From NCBI GenBank assembly GCA_001953115.1, contig LSSL01004811.1, positions 1-10,321 on the forward strand: 10,321 bases of DNA, written 5' to 3'. This document shows positions 1 through 8,910 of the stretch, one piece after another. The first letter of the stretch is position 1; each line of letters begins with the position of its first letter. The position numbers and the translations under genes are program-made. This DNA comes from Smittium mucronatum (lineage: Eukaryota > Kickxellomycota > Harpellomycetes > Harpellales > Legeriomycetaceae). The notes under the pieces are model-generated. The model saw nothing but the letters and a program-made list of their open reading frames with translations. It was not told where the DNA came from and did not search any database.

Positions 1-51
1 GGTTCCTCCTGTTTCTAGATGGTCCTCCTCTGGAATCGCTGTCCTCCGAAT

Positions 52-144
52 CGCTGTGCGCTATCTCCACTACTCCCAACCAAGAATAGTGCAACGCTGT
101 GCGCTGTCTCCACTACTTCCAACCAAAAATAGTACAACGCTGCG
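52..144. repeat. 43-bp minisatellite, about 2.2 copies
   Basis: Unit 1 (52-94) and unit 2 (95-137) both begin CGCTGTGCGCT and differ at only a few positions: A/G at the twelfth base, then C/T, G/A and G/A changes further on. A third partial unit starts at 138 with CGCTGCG. The differences are all transitions, which fits gradual divergence of a tandem duplication. The array sits inside the GC-rich island, and the decamer GAATCGCTGT just upstream (33-42, 48-57, period 15) shares the CGCTGT core, so shorter duplications of the same word preceded it. Since 43 is not a multiple of three, successive units would change reading frame; the array is probably not coding. Confidence 0.85.
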
Positions 145-157
145 TGAAATTTTAGTC

Positions 158-181
158 TAGTGTACTTCGAAAAGTACACTA
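158..181. repeat. Perfect 10-bp hairpin with 4-base loop
   Basis: TAGTGTACTT (158-167) is followed by loop CGAA (168-171) and the exact complement AAGTACACTA (172-181). As RNA this would be a stable stem-loop. It lies between the minisatellite and the inverted repeat that precedes the A-run, a position suited to an RNA 3'-end element, but no function can be assigned. Confidence 0.65.
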
Positions 182-186
182 TTAAG

Positions 187-235
187 CCCCTAAACCACGG
201 CAAGGTATTTCACTCTTAGGGGAAAAAAAAAAAAA
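187..235. repeat. CCCCTAA/TTAGGGG inverted repeat followed by A13
   Basis: CCCCTAA at 187-193 pairs with TTAGGGG at 216-222 across a 22-base loop. The run of 13 A starts at the next base (223-235). With the hairpin at 158-181 this makes two consecutive stem-loops directly before an A-tract. The stem is short with a long loop, so it may be accidental. It is not a telomere: TTAGGGG occurs once only and is not tandem. Confidence 0.45.
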
Positions 236-599
236 CCTTAACGACTTGATGTTTTTTTAAAGCAAATCGGTCTTGTTTGAATTGTTAAGATATCATGAAA
301 AATTTTGAACGATCTAAACCATGAAAACCATTATTATTTCAAATTAAAATTTATTAGGATTATTAGTAATGGAGGTAAAATTCAACCATAATGCTATGGT
401 TTGGTAATATGATTTCTTTTATTAAATTATCAATCGGTACGCTATTAATACATACAAAACGTGTATTTTAATAACAATAAAAATCGTAAATATGCCAGGA
501 AGGGTACTGAGTCTCTATATTAAGTATTTTTAAATCTTAGGTGTACATTTTTTAACAAATCAACTACTTAAGAATGCAAAAGGTGGTAAAATAATATAA
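236..599. other. AT-rich stretch, no gene seen
   Basis: Low-GC sequence on the right side of the island. Stops are frequent in all six frames. I see no RNA gene, promoter or repeat that I can support. Confidence 0.6.
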
Positions 600-893
600 A
601 GAATTCTTAGCTATATTGTTTTGTTAATATTTCATTATTTATGTTTGGCATTTGATATTGTGATGAAACTCCAATCTTTTTTAAATAATTATTCTAACTG
701 CCGGATTGATAAATTTTTTACAAAAACAAACTCTTCGAAAATATATCTTAAAAAATTGTTAATAACTACTTTGATTGGAGCATTTATAATCAAATTATAT
801 GCATACAGAAAAATGAATTGGATTTATTTAGCAACTTCACATAATTGTAGTGAAAGAATTATTTTTTTCATTGCTGATTCTAGACAAGAATAG
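600..893 (+). other. Marginal open frame, possibly a gene relic
   Basis: The frame is open from 600 to a TAG at 891-893. The first ATG is at 663, giving 76 codons; counting from the TTG at 621 gives 90. In DNA this AT-rich an open run of this length is only mildly unusual, so it may be chance. What can be seen is Cys-Arg-Ile-Asp followed by FFTKT, a Leu/Lys-rich segment (YLKKLLITTL), and an Arg/Ser end (SERIIFFIADSRQE). In another frame from about 775 the same DNA reads a Trp-Ser followed by NQIICIQKNELDLFSN. Together, FF.KT...LKKLL followed by WS faintly recalls the region after the zinc ribbon in ISXO2-like (Merlin/IS1016) transposases. I found neither a Cys-x2-Cys ribbon nor a DDE core nearby, so this is a guess. 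No ribosome-binding or promoter signal decides a start. Confidence 0.15.
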
Positions 894-2494
894 AAGTCAA
901 AACCTTTATAATTTGTCTATGTTATAAGATTAAGGCTCAAATTTTATACTTGTATAATTAGAATCGATACCCCGAAAGCATTTAACCCATTGATGAACTT
1001 CATAGTCTAAACTGAAAATACTTTTGAAAAATATTTTGCTTAGCTCAATCTAATCAAGTTTCTTTAAAAGAAAAAAAAATCTGAATCACTATTTTATATA
1101 TATATTTCATGTTAACTATCAATATGGAACAATGGACCTAAAGTTTAACCAAAACTGGGGTCATTATGAAGTTAGTCTAATTGTGATAATAATAGCCAGT
1201 TAAATTCATATATAGCAAACTGATTTGATCTATTTGCTGGTACTGTTCATAAATCTAGTGTAAATTTAATCCGTGAATTCATTCGCTAAAAATGTAAATC
1301 AAATTAAAAATCCGTCTAGTTTAGCAAATATTTTAAAATCTGTCTATTTTTGCTAAAAACCCTATATTCAATCTAATAATTTATATAGTGATATCTCATA
1401 TCAACATTACTAAATTTGGATTTGTCTGAATGCAGACAATTTTTTATAAACTTTCGTATCTTTCCTAATTAGTAAACTTTAAAGGTTTAATTGAACATCA
1501 TGTAGCTAAAATAAAATTCTATATACATCTAAGATGGTCATGATTGGTAATGTGAGTGCGAAACTTTTTTTTTGGCGCATAAAAATCATGGAATCTATTG
1601 AATAAAATTTTAAATTTCCAGAAGAAGTATTGAATGTGGAGTTGGCCTATTACTTAACTAGATAAAGTAATCTGGTATCAAAAAGAATGAGAAATATAGT
1701 TAAATTAAAAAAACTGTCAAATCAAAAGAGTTCTTATTTTTTGTGTATAAATACGGAATATTTAAATGGCTCTATTTGCCAAAAAAAAAATTTTATAACA
1801 GCATATTTTGTGTATAATTGCCTAATTTTGTGAAAAAACACGTAGTTTATAGTATAAATACTTTTAACCTTTAACTGATTATTATATAAGCTAACGGGTA
1901 ATTTTAAACAAATATATGCGTTATTCAAAGGTTCAGTGATGTTTTTTTTGAAATATCTGATTATATCGTTATATTTTTACAGTGCAATAAAATATTGAAT
2001 AAAAAAATCATCCTAAATCTAAGAATTATGAATTTTAATAATAATTGTGGAATAAATGTAACTTTTAATACGTTAAAACAAAAAGATTATTAATACTCCT
2101 TTAGTTGAAACGGCGTATTAATAAAATGTAAAGGCGGTATAATAAAAATATTTTGACTTCTTTTAAATTTGATTAATATTAGTGAAAAAGTACAATTTTA
2201 AATAAATTTCTAAAAATAATACTAAACTCTTACAATTTTGATGATATATAGGTCATAAATTTTCCAAAAAAAATAACTAAAAGCATCTTAATAATATAGA
2301 AAATGTTATTCGAATGCATATCGTATAGATCTGTATTTAATATACATTTTCTAGTTATTAAATATAAATTTTAAGAATAAATACTCAAGAGGTTCTCTCA
2401 TAAAGCCATTGAAAGAAAATAATCAGTATTAAACATTTCTTTTTACGGATTTTTAAATAATACTAAAGAAAATAGTTGAAAAAATCTACAAAAG
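894..2494. other. AT-rich non-coding stretch
   Basis: There is no supported gene. A minus-strand open frame of 64 codons (1928-1734) is of the length expected by chance at this composition and matches nothing I know. At 2111-2127 and 2132-2149 two similar words (CGGCGTATTAATAAAAT and AGGCGGTATAATAAAAAT) lie 21 bp apart as an imperfect direct repeat. The preceding TACTCCTTTAGTTGAAA (2094-2110) is more GC-structured than its surroundings. Otherwise there are homopolymer A and T runs and short TA runs such as 1095-1105. Confidence 0.6.
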
Positions 2495-2659
2495 TAAACT
2501 TTCAATACATCTTTTCTCTTTCCACCTACCCACAACATCTTTTTTTCACTTCTCCTTCTACCTACATTCACCCTCTCATTTATTATATTCATACTCCCTA
2601 CTCACCACCCTTCCTTATATATTACTTTTTACTTTTTACTTCAAATCATTATTATCACT
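2495..2659. other. G-free, C-rich asymmetric tract of 165 bases
   Basis: Between the G at 2494 and the G at 2660 the + strand has no G, while I count 52 C (about 31%). The surroundings have perhaps 10% of each. The centre is pyrimidine-rich with CTACC, CACCC and CCCT words, and the right part contains ACTTTTT twice in tandem (2624-2637). The minus strand is therefore a purine-rich strand with GGGTGG and GGGAG words. A 69-codon open frame covers it (2476-2685), but its amino acids (Ser, Tyr, Thr, Pro, His, Phe, Leu, Ile) are only what a G-free sequence permits, so I do not call it a gene. Possible roles are a polypyrimidine element, a triplex or R-loop former, or a relic of a degenerate tandem repeat. 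Confidence 0.8.
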
Positions 2660-3729
2660 GGGCGTACTCTTTCTTCTCACAATAAATATTTTTTTATTTA
2701 TGTAAAAAAAAAATTTACTATAACATTTATCATACATATTTTTTGCCTATATTTAGCTTGTTTTGTATATATAGTATTTATAATTTCTGAAATTAAATTA
2801 ATCTAATAATTTCTAATGAAAAAAATGACTTTTTATTTTTTTCTTTATAATTATATAGGAGCTTTTTGATCCATTATTTAATAATACGTATTATATATTG
2901 ATTATACAAATAAATTGTTTTTGATAATCTCAAGTATCTTTTAAAATTGTTAATGACTCTCAATCTGAGATTTTAGATCTGGGAATATGATAAATAGAAG
3001 AGACTTTGATCATCGTTTTTAATTTTGCTTCTAAGATTATGGCTATGAAAAGTTTATTTGTTATAATAATTATCAAATTTTGATGATAGCAACGATAAAG
3101 TGCTTTTTAACTTTAAAATACATACAAATAATGACTTTTGTAATTATTTTTTATTTATTTTTTATATAACTGCTTCATTCTTTACAAAAATGATAAATAT
3201 TCTTTACTTTAGAAATTTAACACACTTGATATTTTTAACAAACTAAAAAAACTGTGAAATTATTTTATAGCTTGAAATATAAAGTAAATAATTACTATAT
3301 TTTTATTTAATCTTTTGGCGAAATTATTCTCTTTTTAAAACTACTTCTGTATTATTTTGGATTAATTTTGGGTTTTCTCAAATTTAGAATATTATAAAAT
3401 AAATTAGGATATCTCTAGCATATAAAAGTAAATTTTTTTAGACCAAACCATCTTTGTATCTATCTTCATAAATAGAAGAGCATAATTATATTAACTTAAT
3501 ACATCTTTCTATCGCTTCTATGTATTAAAACATGGACCAAAAACTGCAATTTAGCAGAAATGTAAACAATAAATATTGAATTTTACAGATAAAAAATTTA
3601 TGTACATAAATAAATATGACTTTTTATGAGAACCCAATAAAAATTACACTAGATAAAAATGTTTAAAATATCCTTTAAATATAAAAAATTCTGAATTAAT
3701 GTTGTGTCTTGAATATCTTATCACAATTA

Positions 3730-3759
3730 CCAGATTTTTTTTTTGACTAAAAAATCTGG
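3730..3759. repeat. Perfect 11-bp inverted repeat, 8-base loop
   Basis: CCAGATTTTTT (3730-3740) pairs exactly with AAAAAATCTGG (3749-3759) around the loop TTTTGACT. The CCAGA/TCTGG base of the stem makes it more than an A/T-run coincidence, though six of the eleven pairs are A-T homopolymer. It could be a terminator-like stem-loop or the trace of a small palindrome; no adjacent gene gives it a role. Confidence 0.55.
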
Positions 3760-4854
3760 AAGAAATAGACAGAATATGGAATATTTCACAAATTTGTGAA
3801 AAATATACAGGTTTATTTTTCCGGTAGCTATTTTTTTTTCAGTTAAAAAGCATTGAAATAAAAAATTGTGTGATTTTATTCTTTTGGTTAAATATTCATT
3901 ATTATATTTTAATCTCCGATAATATTTTATCAAAATGTCTCTTTTTATCTTTTTTAAAAGACTTTTAATACTAGTAATTTTTTTTTATCCCTATTTTTAA
4001 GTGCTTAAATTCCTGCTATGATCATCATGTAAATATAATACTTGGATTTCTAAGCGATCAACGCTAATTCTCATTTTATACTTTCTATTAGTAAATTTTA
4101 TCAAATAAAGTCTCTGTAATCATTAAAAATGTTTAATTTCAATTATTATGAATAACTAAGTAGTAATCAGATAAAATTATAAAATATGGCTTTACTGGAT
4201 TATCAAAAGTTTTGTTAAAAAAAACGGGTTACGTTGATAAATTTACACTTTTTAGCTTTTGTGATATTATTTAAAACTAGTAAAAAATTATAATAAACGG
4301 TTTTCAGCATAATAAAATGTATATATTGATATAGGCTCATAAAATCATATTCGGGATATATTCAAAATCGATTATTTTTATATAAAAAACGATTTTAAAT
4401 TGTAATTTCATTTTTTTAGAGATATTTTTTATAAAAATACAATTATTATAATTAAATTTATTTATTTATTTTAATCGGAAGTATAATTAGATCTTGAACT
4501 TTTTGAAACTAAGTAATTATCTAATTTAAATTCAAAGCATAAATAATAAAACAGACAATTTTGATATTAGACCAATTTAAATTTAATATTAAAAACGTAT
4601 CTTTAAAATTATTAATACTCTAATTTACAGATATTACTCTTTTGAGGGTTTATATATTAATTTTTGGTTTTTTTACAAATTATTCATTTTTTTTTTAGTT
4701 TACAGAAAAAAAATCTTTTCACTTAAAGAAACCCACATAAAGAATAAAAAATATTGGTTATTATAACTATATATTTACAAAATTGAGTAATAACACCTAT
4801 TTAATTTTAAAGTTTTTAATAAAAGAAATCACTTTTTACTAAACCTAACTATGT

Positions 4855-4876
4855 ACAAAGAATATTTGTTCTTTGT
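4855..4876. repeat. 8-bp hairpin ACAAAGAA/TTCTTTGT
   Basis: ACAAAGAA (4855-4862) and TTCTTTGT (4869-4876) are exact complements around a 6-base loop. This is one of the few short palindromes here that is not just A/T. It has no neighbouring gene and may be accidental. Confidence 0.4.
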
Positions 4877-5234
4877 GAGATTTTAAAGAAGTCCCGTTCA
4901 ATTAGAAAGAACAATATGGCGTATTGACAGGAGTAATCAGTGGAAAAAAAGAGGGAAATTAATCATATTTCTTCATATTCAATCTTGAATTCGAGGCAAT
5001 TATATTCGAATTTCAGAGATATAAGAATAAAAATTTTATCGGAAGAAACTTTTAGCGAAGGATAATCATTAAAAGTTTCAAAATTTTATTTACCTTCTGA
5101 CCCATATTTTTTTAAATAAAAATAACAGAATAAAAAACACAATAAGGATTAATATCATCCTTGGAGTGATTACATATATTAAGAGATTACTAAATACATA
5201 CTTTTTATACTATTAAAAAAAATTTAATAAAAAT

Positions 5235-5268
5235 GTAAAAACATAAAAACATAAAAACATAAAAACAA
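5235..5268. repeat. 8-bp microsatellite (ATAAAAAC), four copies
   Basis: The unit ATAAAAAC repeats four times at 5235-5266, the first copy reading GTAAAAAC, with C residues at 5242, 5250, 5258 and 5266 marking the exact 8-base period. It is uninterrupted and so is probably prone to length change by slippage. It lies in AT-rich non-coding sequence. Confidence 0.9.
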
Positions 5269-8176
5269 CCAAAAATTGTTTAACAAGACAAAACTTAGTC
5301 ACTATGTATAAAGACCAGATACAGGTAAAAACTGAAGAAGATTAAACTTAAATTAAGACTCACTTATAACCAGAAAGCAGTAAAGACATAAAAAACGAAG
5401 TCAGCACTGCAACATATGTCATGATTATTAGTGCCAATCTACCAATATCTCCACTTTCAATTATAAATCAATTTGTAAAAATAGCATTTTTTTTTAGAAT
5501 CCAATTTTATATAAGTCTTCGATTGGGTACAATACGGCTCAAATAAATAAAATTGAATTAAATTTATTGATTTAGTTCTTTAGAGATTAAATTTAAATGT
5601 TCAGAAATCTTCATATTTATCCTAAAAACTCTTTTTTTTTTACATAGACTTCTTTGACCTTCGATTTACGCTTTATTTAAACCCAAATTATAAAAAATAT
5701 ATATATATTATTAATTGATAAACATATGAATATTTTGAGTAAACGCTTTTGAGTTGATAATTTCTTTTTGAAGCTTAAAAAAACTCACTGGTTGAATCGG
5801 TAGTCTACCACAATTCTATATACCATATAAAATCAATTAATTCTTATAAAAAAAATAAAAACCACTAAATAATAGCTTTTGTTTACTTCCAGATTCCAAA
5901 ATAGGTTAAAAATCATGAGTTTATTTTTTTCTTTTAATGAATAGATCAAGCCAAAAAAAAATTTCATTAAAACTCTTAAATAATTGTTTTGCATTATTTC
6001 ACTAAAATTCGCGCGCAAAAACTTAAAGTCGAAAAATAAATTCTGAAAATATTTTATTAGGATTCAAGAACTCACATCGATTAAAATATTTTTGTCTAAA
6101 TTTGTATAAAAACATCATTTAACCTTTTTTTAATTTCAATATATTCGTTTGGAGTTTAGATTTTATGGTGTTAGGTTGATTTACAAGCAAATAATTTTAA
6201 AATTAAGCGATTTAAATAATTATTTTTAGGTATTTACATTTTAAATTACTTGAAATTTTAGTAAACATCAATTTTTATTGATCCTTTATAAATATTGAAC
6301 TTATTATGGCAAATTTAATTAAACTGATCGAGAGACAAAATATTTAAATAATTAGTCTAATTTTCCTTAGATATCTCAATCTGACTAATATTAATTCAAT
6401 TAAATATTTCTCTTTAGCCTTACTTTTTATTATTTTTTACTTTTTGTCAAACATATCGAAATATTTGTAGATTGTAAAGAGGTTTTTTCGACAAAGACTG
6501 ATTATAGGGGGATTTCTATCTCAATTACAAACTATTATTGCAATTATATATTCTTATTTCATTTTAAAGAAAAGAATATTTATAGATTTTTTTAACTCAC
6601 TACAAGAGACAAGAATTATAAGCTGAATAATTTCTTTTGATTTTTCTATAAATATTTGATTACAACCGTTAAAAATAAAATAATCTAAAAAGAATTAAAT
6701 TAACAAGACGCTGATATCCTTTCAAACACTTATAAATTTTACTTGCGAGAAAAAAAGAATAATTTGAAATAAATAGAACGGCTAAAACAGAATAGTGCTA
6801 TATTTAAATCTTCTAGTCAAAATACTTTATAATATTGCCCAATATTTACCCTTGGTGTAATATAGGTTTTTTATTTCACCGTTCCCACCTCAATTTACAA
6901 TAAACCATTGATTTTTAATAATGATTTTTCAATTCAATTAAATAATAAATTTTTTCTGGCCTTTGTAAGGATTATTTAAAGAAAACCTTTAAACAACTCA
7001 AAAAATCCAAAATACATGTTTGTTTTTTATTTGAAATATTATACTAAACTATTTTGAGGGGAAATATAATTGATATATCTAAAATTCTCATTACTAAAAA
7101 ACTTCTACGTATTTGAATTTTTTAAATGCAAAAATTTATCTTATTTTTTCGCCTAAATACAATTGATTAGTTTGACTATGAAATTGAGAATACATCTATT
7201 CACCAAATATACTTAAATTTCATAAATGAATATTTAACCAAATAAACTTTATTTTATATAAAAATTGATATCTTAATAATTTTTGACTGTAGAAATGTGA
7301 TTATATGTAAAATTTAAACCGTAATATATTTTGAAAAAAAAGAAAAGTATTGAACAAAACTCGTGTATTTGTAAATAGGCACCATTTTTTAAGATATAAT
7401 AATTTTCCAATAAAATGCCTTTATTGATTTTTTTATCAAAATAATTGCGTTTTTTTCTGTTTTTTGTTTTTAAATTTTAATTCCTATTATACTATAGATT
7501 AGAATATTTATTTAAAATTATTATTTAACAAAAAAAATCCATGGTTTTAAATTATTTCGAATTTTTTATAATATTCCATCTGCTAAATGGGTAGCCGATA
7601 AGAAACTGCTGATTTGAATAAAAATAGTTTGGTTTGAAATTCTGTCTTTGGGCTAGATAGAATTTCTCTTTTTTTGAAATTTTTGCAATCAATATAGAAA
7701 TATTTTGTAAAAACTAACCATTGACATACGAGAACTTGTATATTTTTATAAATATAAAACCACGAAAAATTGCTATATACAACCAATAATTATCAACAAT
7801 TTTTTCCTTTTATTATTTACTAAAAATTAATGCTGGGAATGAAATATAATGACATTCAAATCTTTTGTCCTATTACTAATAAAAATTTCACCAATCTATA
7901 TCGAGATACAAATTAAAAATAAAAAAATGTAAATGATTTTTTTCGAGTCCTTTATAGATTTAGAATTTTTATAAGAAAATACTTCAAAAATTCAAATTAT
8001 TTTTAAATTGATTAATAAACTAAAAATTTCTTGATATTTTAGAGATTCAGCATATGTTATAATAATAATAACTTTTTATTTTAATTGACTGAAAAATAGA
8101 TTTTAAGATTATAAATTCAAAGATAATTGATGAGCGCAGAGTAGAAAATTTAGATTTTCACCTTTTCTAATGAAGT
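5269..8176. other. AT-rich non-coding stretch
   Basis: I find no supported gene or RNA. Two minus-strand open frames, 61 codons at 6018-5833 and 67 codons at 7786-7583, are of chance length and match no family. A short palindrome GGTAGTCTACC lies near 5800, beside GGTTGAATCGG, but no tRNA fold can be built around it. A 12-base AT run is at 5697-5708. The rest is A/T-run sequence. Confidence 0.6.
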
Positions 8177-8400
8177 TTCAAAAAAAGTGGTGCCAAATCA
8201 AAAAAAAAAGTAAATACAATTTGGAAAAAGTAAAAGCAAATAAAAATTAATTAAAAATGGATTCGGAATAAGTGAATGAATATTGGTTATGGTGCATCCA
8301 ATCAAAGAAAAATTGAAACTGAATACTAATACGAATTAGAGTGACCAATTAAGAAAAAAGTAAATTTTAATTCAAAAAAAAGTGAGCTCAATTTGTTTTA
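8177..8400. repeat. A/G-rich block with degenerate GTG..CCAA repeats
   Basis: The + strand is markedly purine-rich here, with runs of 7 to 10 A followed by GT. A similar word recurs: GGTGCCAAATCAAA at 8189, GGTGCATCCAATCAAA at 8291, GTGACCAATTAAGAAA at 8341, and GTGAGCTCAATTT at 8382, with AAAAAGTAAA between copies. Spacing is irregular (102, 50, 41 bp), so if it is a tandem array it is old. The block lies about 220 bp left of the visible transposon inverted repeat. It could be the outer, subterminal part of that element, where transposases bind repeated sites. That would need its mirror image beyond the right edge of the window. Confidence 0.4.
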
Positions 8401-8621
8401 AATAAAAAATTAGCGTGAATATATAATTCGATTAGATTTTCATTTTATGGGGAGTAAAATTTATCAAATCATTTGTTTCGGGGATGTGAATAGATATTCT
8501 TAAGTACCTGTAAACATATTATATTTTATTCCCCAATCAGGAAAAGCATTTCTAAAATGAAAATAAGATATGTCCAAAAAAGGAACTTTTAGCTTTTATT
8601 TTTTTATAATTTATCGCATAA

Positions 8622-8797
8622 AATTGTTTTGAAATTAAAAAATTTAAATTAAATTCCGCTTTCAGCATAAAAAGGGAAAGAGAAGGGGAAAAAATGATCA
8701 AAGTTCCAATTAAATAATAATTTTCTGTGTTTTAAATTAACATATTTTATTTAAACTGTAATTTTTGGCTTTCATTCTATTTTTATAAATTATAAAT
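8622..8797. repeat. Left terminal inverted repeat
   Basis: Bases 8622-8770 are the exact reverse complement of 10173-10321, 149 bp without mismatch or gap (left position plus right position equals 18943). Beyond 8770 similarity continues with substitutions at 8771 and 8778 and a one-base gap, and fades at about 8797. The repeat holds a 26-base pure-purine run (8669-8694: A/G with AGGGAAAGAGAAGGGG) followed by ATGATCAAAG. This is the most distinctive word in the repeat and a candidate transposase binding site, by inference only. Confidence 0.93.
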
Positions 8798-8910
8798 AAA
8801 GAGAATTTACGTAAAAAAAAATCCTAAAATAGGAAGAAAAAAACATTAATAATGGAATTAATTGATATTATTTAAGGTGTAAAAATACCAGTAAATAGGG
8901 CTAAATTTAG

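Larger units (their letters stand above)
1..235. other. GC-rich island ending in a 13-A run
   Basis: GC is about 54% over 1-120 and about 45% over 1-240, against about 20% for the rest of the window, so this block has a different origin or constraint. In order it holds two CCTCCT-rich words (around 4-9 and 23-29), a decamer GAATCGCTGT at 33-42 and 48-57, a 43-bp tandem repeat, a perfect hairpin, a second inverted repeat, and 13 consecutive A (223-235). Composition falls abruptly to background right after the A run. A structured GC-rich block that stops at an A-tail resembles the 3' end of a polyadenylated RNA copied into DNA (LINE or SINE tail, or processed transcript), with the body left of the window. 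The 3' untranslated end of a resident gene is an alternative. A 62-codon open frame exists on the minus strand (203-15), but it is made largely of the tandem repeat and matches no family I know. Confidence 0.5.
2660..5234. other. AT-rich non-coding stretch with short hairpins
   Basis: No gene is supported. The longest open frame (minus strand, 3933-3727, 68 codons) is within chance expectation and overlaps an inverted repeat. The segment 4890-4980 is slightly richer in G (GTCCCG, GGCGTATTGACAGGAGTAA), but I recognise nothing there. Two hairpins are listed separately. Confidence 0.6.

Noticed and set aside
15..203. 62-codon minus-strand open frame in the GC-rich island
   Set aside because: Much of it is two copies of the 43-bp tandem repeat read in different frames, and it crosses the hairpin at 158-181. 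No family resemblance; higher GC alone makes stops rarer there.
187..222. TTAGGGG as a possible telomeric repeat
   Set aside because: Single occurrence, not tandem, and explained by the inverted repeat with CCCCTAA.
1734..1928. 64-codon minus-strand open frame
   Set aside because: Length expected by chance at this composition; no motif and no neighbouring signal.
2476..2685. 69-codon open frame over the G-free tract
   Set aside because: Lack of G removes TAG and TGA and limits the amino acids, so the open frame is a by-product of composition.
3727..3933. 68-codon minus-strand open frame, Lys/Phe-rich
   Set aside because: Chance length, ends within an 11-bp hairpin, no recognisable domain.
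5785..5815. GGTTGAATCGG resembling a tRNA B-box, next to GGTAGTCTACC
   Set aside because: The key C of GTTC is missing and no T-arm, anticodon arm or acceptor stem can be paired around it on either strand.
5833..6018. 61-codon minus-strand open frame
   Set aside because: Chance length and homopolymer-coded residues; no family match.
7583..7786. 67-codon minus-strand open frame
   Set aside because: About two such frames are expected by chance in the window; no motif or extension in other frames.
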